Shown: in pieces, positions 60,734-64,000 of the stretch
Layout: each line of letters opens with the position of its first letter
Position numbering within the stretch: the first letter of the stretch is position 1
Assembly: GCF_041381155.1 (NCBI RefSeq)
Contig: NC_091134.1
Span: 54,695,944-54,759,943, forward strand
DNA: 64,000 nt
DNA from: Argopecten irradians
Lineage: Eukaryota > Mollusca > Bivalvia > Pectinida > Pectinidae
Reading direction: 5' to 3'
Position numbers and translations under genes: made by a program
Notes under the pieces: model-generated
The model's database searches: none
Told to the model about the DNA's origin: nothing
What the model saw: only the letters and a program-made list of their open reading frames with translations

Positions 60734-63700
60734 ATTCTACAGTATCTGGGTTATCTTGAAAATGAGAAGTAAAACATGTTCTATTTGAACTACATGTGAT
60801 TGATTGCTGGAACGTACAATTCATTTTCTGCCATCACGTTTCAAATGCAAATTTTGTGTATGGTTACTTTATCAAAATATAATGTGATTTACCTAGATGA
60901 TTGATGAAACATGATAAGATGAAGAAAAGAGAAAATTAACATCTTTAATGAACACCATAATTTTGGTATTTCATTGTTAATATAATGATAAAATTTTGTG
61001 TGCCACTACCTGGGTGGGTAACATATGATCGTCTACAAAGTTGTGGATAATCAATCAATGACACTCTATCAATCTCACTAAATAACGTCTTCAAGGGCAC
61101 ACTAACATTTAGATAAATAGGTTGGATATTTAAATTTGAAAAATCACAATGATGCGAATTTTCATTTCCAGTAAGCATATGAAAAATGTTGCACGATACC
61201 AATGACTGACGATAATTGTGCTTTTTGATAGATATGACTTGGCAAAATTCTTTTCCAACATTAACACTTAAACACCGAAAAATATAGAATTTCTAAGTGT
61301 CCCAATGTAGGTGCGCAGTTTCTTCAGGGTCGGCTTCTAAACTGCCATTAGAGTAATATAGCTATGCAATGTAGAGAAATTAGAAATAATTTAACCGAGG
61401 TGGTTTTATATGATTATTGTAGTGACTCTATGCTAAAAGCGATACTTCAAACCATAGTCTTGCTTAGACAATTATCAGCGGTTTATATTTTGTGTCTTTT
61501 GTAAAGAAAATCATTGATAAAGTATCATTTAGTTTGCATTTTAAGAACGTAATGGGTACTCAAGAATATCACACTTTAAAGTACAGATCACACCTTTGTC
61601 TAAATGTTACACTTAAGTTGGTGGTGGTTTGCTATAGAGCCATGTTTCGTACAAGAGGTAAGGTAAATACCAAGATATTAGCTCTTTTGTTAAACCAAAT
61701 GTTGGATCATACTTTGTCATCTATCTGTCTGACAAAGAAGATACAGCGCTATTCTATCAAGCCACTATAGTTATGTTGACAATACCTGATTATCGGTACC
61801 AGATTACCTGTACTAAAGAGCATTTTTTGTATTGGTTCCAATTGTTTTAAAGTACGCGCAAGCCGTTACTTTGAATTTAAAATTGTTCGGCTGTCATCGC
61901 CTTGTCAATATCAATGATAACGTGTACTTTAATGAATAAGTACAAACAAGGTTTGCTTATTTTTTGTGTCCACATTTGTGTCTTGTGCATTTTCTTAGTT
62001 ATGGTGATTTAAAAGCATGCTATGTATGCCGTGGAAAGCCGGGGTCCAAAGAAAAGATATAGACCTATTGGAGGAATTTCATGCAAAGCTCAGAACTCTC
62101 CAATCGAAACTCGAATGTGTTGAAACCTTTTCAATATTACATGTTTATGAGTTCAAGACAAACTTAATTATCAAAGGTTTACGAGAAAAGTATCGTAAAC
62201 ATATATACAAAAAATACATGCAATTTTTATTTCACAGAATTATATGAATTCGTCGAATTATTTGTCTTTGAAAAATTCCGCCTTTGATGTTTATCCGACA
62301 ACATGAATAATTAGACAATGCATTTTAAAAAAGGCAAAGAAAACCAGTTTAGATGTTTAGATTTTCTACAACGTATTACCTTGATCATATTATATATACA
62401 TGTACATTATGTTTTAGACGATCATTCATTTGATATTGGCGTGTACACGTTCATTGTACAGCGGTAGACGAAGATTAAAATAACTATTCAAATGTTGATT
62501 GTAGTAAGTGATTTTCGTCGTTAAATCTACTTAACCGTATGAGTTTTTAGGTATTAAAATCGTAAATCAATTGGATCACCTGGGTCTTATATGGGTCTGT
62601 TATTACGTATGTAACTATTTGTGGAAATATTGTGATTATACAGGCCACAAGGATATGGTTTGATACAATGATAAAATCCCCTTTCATCACTTTTTATAAG
62701 TGTTTCATAATGTATCAGTAGATACGTAAGTATGACAGTGCATATTTACATCAACGGGATAACCTTAATTCAAGGATTCGAAATAGTTTACCATTGACGT
62801 ATACAATCAAATGCCGATACATGATATATAGAGCAGATTTAAAAACGTATTTTTAAGAAAGATAAATATATAGATTATCAGCTTCATTGTTAATATTTTC
62901 ATATTTCAAACTACAACAAATCTTCACCTCATTCGACAATTAATAGACATATGTATTATAACAACATATCATATTATATGTGTATAAACAGACACACGAC
63001 CAAATATTCAACTCTCAAAACTGTATTGGCTGATTACATTGTTAAATATCCACCTACTTTGTACTTTAGGAGTTTAAACAATGGTTCCAATACCATTTTT
63101 ATCTTGTACAAGTGTTGGATCATATGCTGTCATCGAACATTGATTGAAAGATAATAGAAACATAACTCCATTGTTTCATGAAACACCCAGCGATGTTCAT
63201 CTCTCGTGTTGAGATGTGTATCAACATCAGATAGCACTAATAGGAACAAAAAAGCAATGTCATGATTGTTTCCCTATGTTTTCAAAGTACATGTTAGCTA
63301 GGGTCACAGGGACCTTATTTCTGTTAAATACAAACCTCATTATGTTGTTTGTTGACACTTGCTTGCTTCCACCTAAAATTCGAATTCTGAATTATCAAAG
63401 TTCACAAAACAACAAACTGTACCTACAGTCTTCCAATATAATATGCAAAATAAATACATATGTATCACATCCTGTGACATGACATTTCCAATTTTGAATA
63501 TCATATCGATATTCAACATACGTCTATTCTAAAGCGTAAACACTAATCCATCCTCATTGTCTGTTGTGATTTCTTTGAACTAGAAATATTTGCAGAGAGA
63601 AAGATGCTCCACTGCCGATAAGGTATAAACGATATTCATCATTTGAACATTGATTAGTGTTAATTTATGTAAATATATGTCTAATTAACACGAAAATGAA

Positions 63701-64000
63701 ATTAAAAAAAATACCATTCGTTAGCAGTGTAGCATTTTTTTTTTCAATAAAGTTTTTCCTCTTTGTAAAACGAAAAAAAAGGAAATAAATTATTTTGTGC
63801 GGCATTTAGTATGATAGTACAAAACTGTGTTACTTCTTGTATAACACTTTTGTGTCGGGGCTTTGCCATTGTATACTTTGCCCTATCGGTCAGGGACTAG
63901 AGCCCAGTATGATATTAGCCATGGGTCGATCTTTTTCGCTTGGCAATCCGTCTTTTCTCAACTACGAAAAGCATGTACATTCTTTATTGGCATCATCTTT
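60734..64000. other. AT-rich intergenic DNA
   Basis: No supported gene. Open frames of 85-92 codons at 60945-61202 (minus), 61492-61770 (plus) and 63216-63482 (plus) have no motifs I recognise. One short possible LTR-element fossil is listed separately. Confidence 0.45.
62040..62200 (+). other. Possible short fossil of a BEL/Pao-type LTR element
   Basis: A short stretch of plus-strand coding-like sequence (KDIDLLEEFHAKL ... LIIKGLREKYR) resembles in spacing the gag-like region of BEL/Pao LTR retrotransposons. No LTR, protease or polymerase part is visible around it. If real it is a small, old fragment. Confidence 0.2.

Noticed and set aside
60102-60824. Open frames with ISEILIPISEI repeats
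   Set aside because: They arise from the palindromic GATATC units and appear on both strands equally.
60945-61202. 85-codon minus-strand frame
   Set aside because: No family recognised, no exon borders and composition like the surrounding DNA; too weak to annotate as a gene.

Overview
The window looks like nuclear DNA of a bivalve mollusc. It is AT-rich and intron-rich. It holds one clearly recognisable animal gene (NMD3) with bivalve-like flanking repeats: a pearl-like element with ~157-bp core repeats, tRNA-headed repeats, many short foldback/TIR elements, and LINEs of the CR1/Jockey and L1/Tx1 kinds. No bacterial features are present.

Layout. 0-2 kb is plain AT-rich DNA. 2.0-6.2 kb is a 5'-truncated, frameshifted LINE on the minus strand with an in-frame poly-Asp microsatellite between endonuclease and reverse transcriptase. 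6.2-14.6 kb shows no gene, only a small transposon relic at 10.95 kb. 14.66-15.66 kb and 26.00-26.70 kb are two intact three-exon paralogues on the minus strand. They have identical exon phases, an identical exon-1 length (75 nt) and TATA boxes, and resemble the LURAP1 leucine-repeat adaptor motif. The 10 kb between them holds no gene I can support.

28.6-44.5 kb is NMD3 (60S pre-ribosome export adaptor), minus strand, at least 13 exons. Its introns are full of tandem repeats. One is about 87 copies of a 54-bp unit, one is a 54-bp tRNA A-box array, and one is a ~54-bp array made of the 3' end of exon 8 together with its own 5' splice site. An AT-rich array copies the exon-10 donor. Exons 8, 11 and 12 each carry single-base insertions, and the last exon was not found.

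45-51.3 kb is a repeat graveyard: an 8-bp-TSD foldback element, an L1/Tx1 LINE, a TIR element with a 9-bp TSD, a pearl-like element and a LINE fragment.

51.6-57.1 kb is the most unusual part. A THAP + DDE_Tnp_4 transposase gene (minus) and a SWIM-finger + YqaJ-nuclease gene (plus) are interlocked, so that exons of each lie in introns of the other without overlap. The pair resembles the two-gene ISL2EU/Harbinger-like DNA transposons. The right arm at 57.1 kb matches the short TIR element at 48.9-49.2 kb and the relic at 10.95 kb.

57-64 kb holds a GC-rich exon-like island, a 244-bp foldback element and a palindromic GATATC array related, through a shared flank, to the one at 28 kb. All family assignments come from reading the sequence and from memory; no database was searched.
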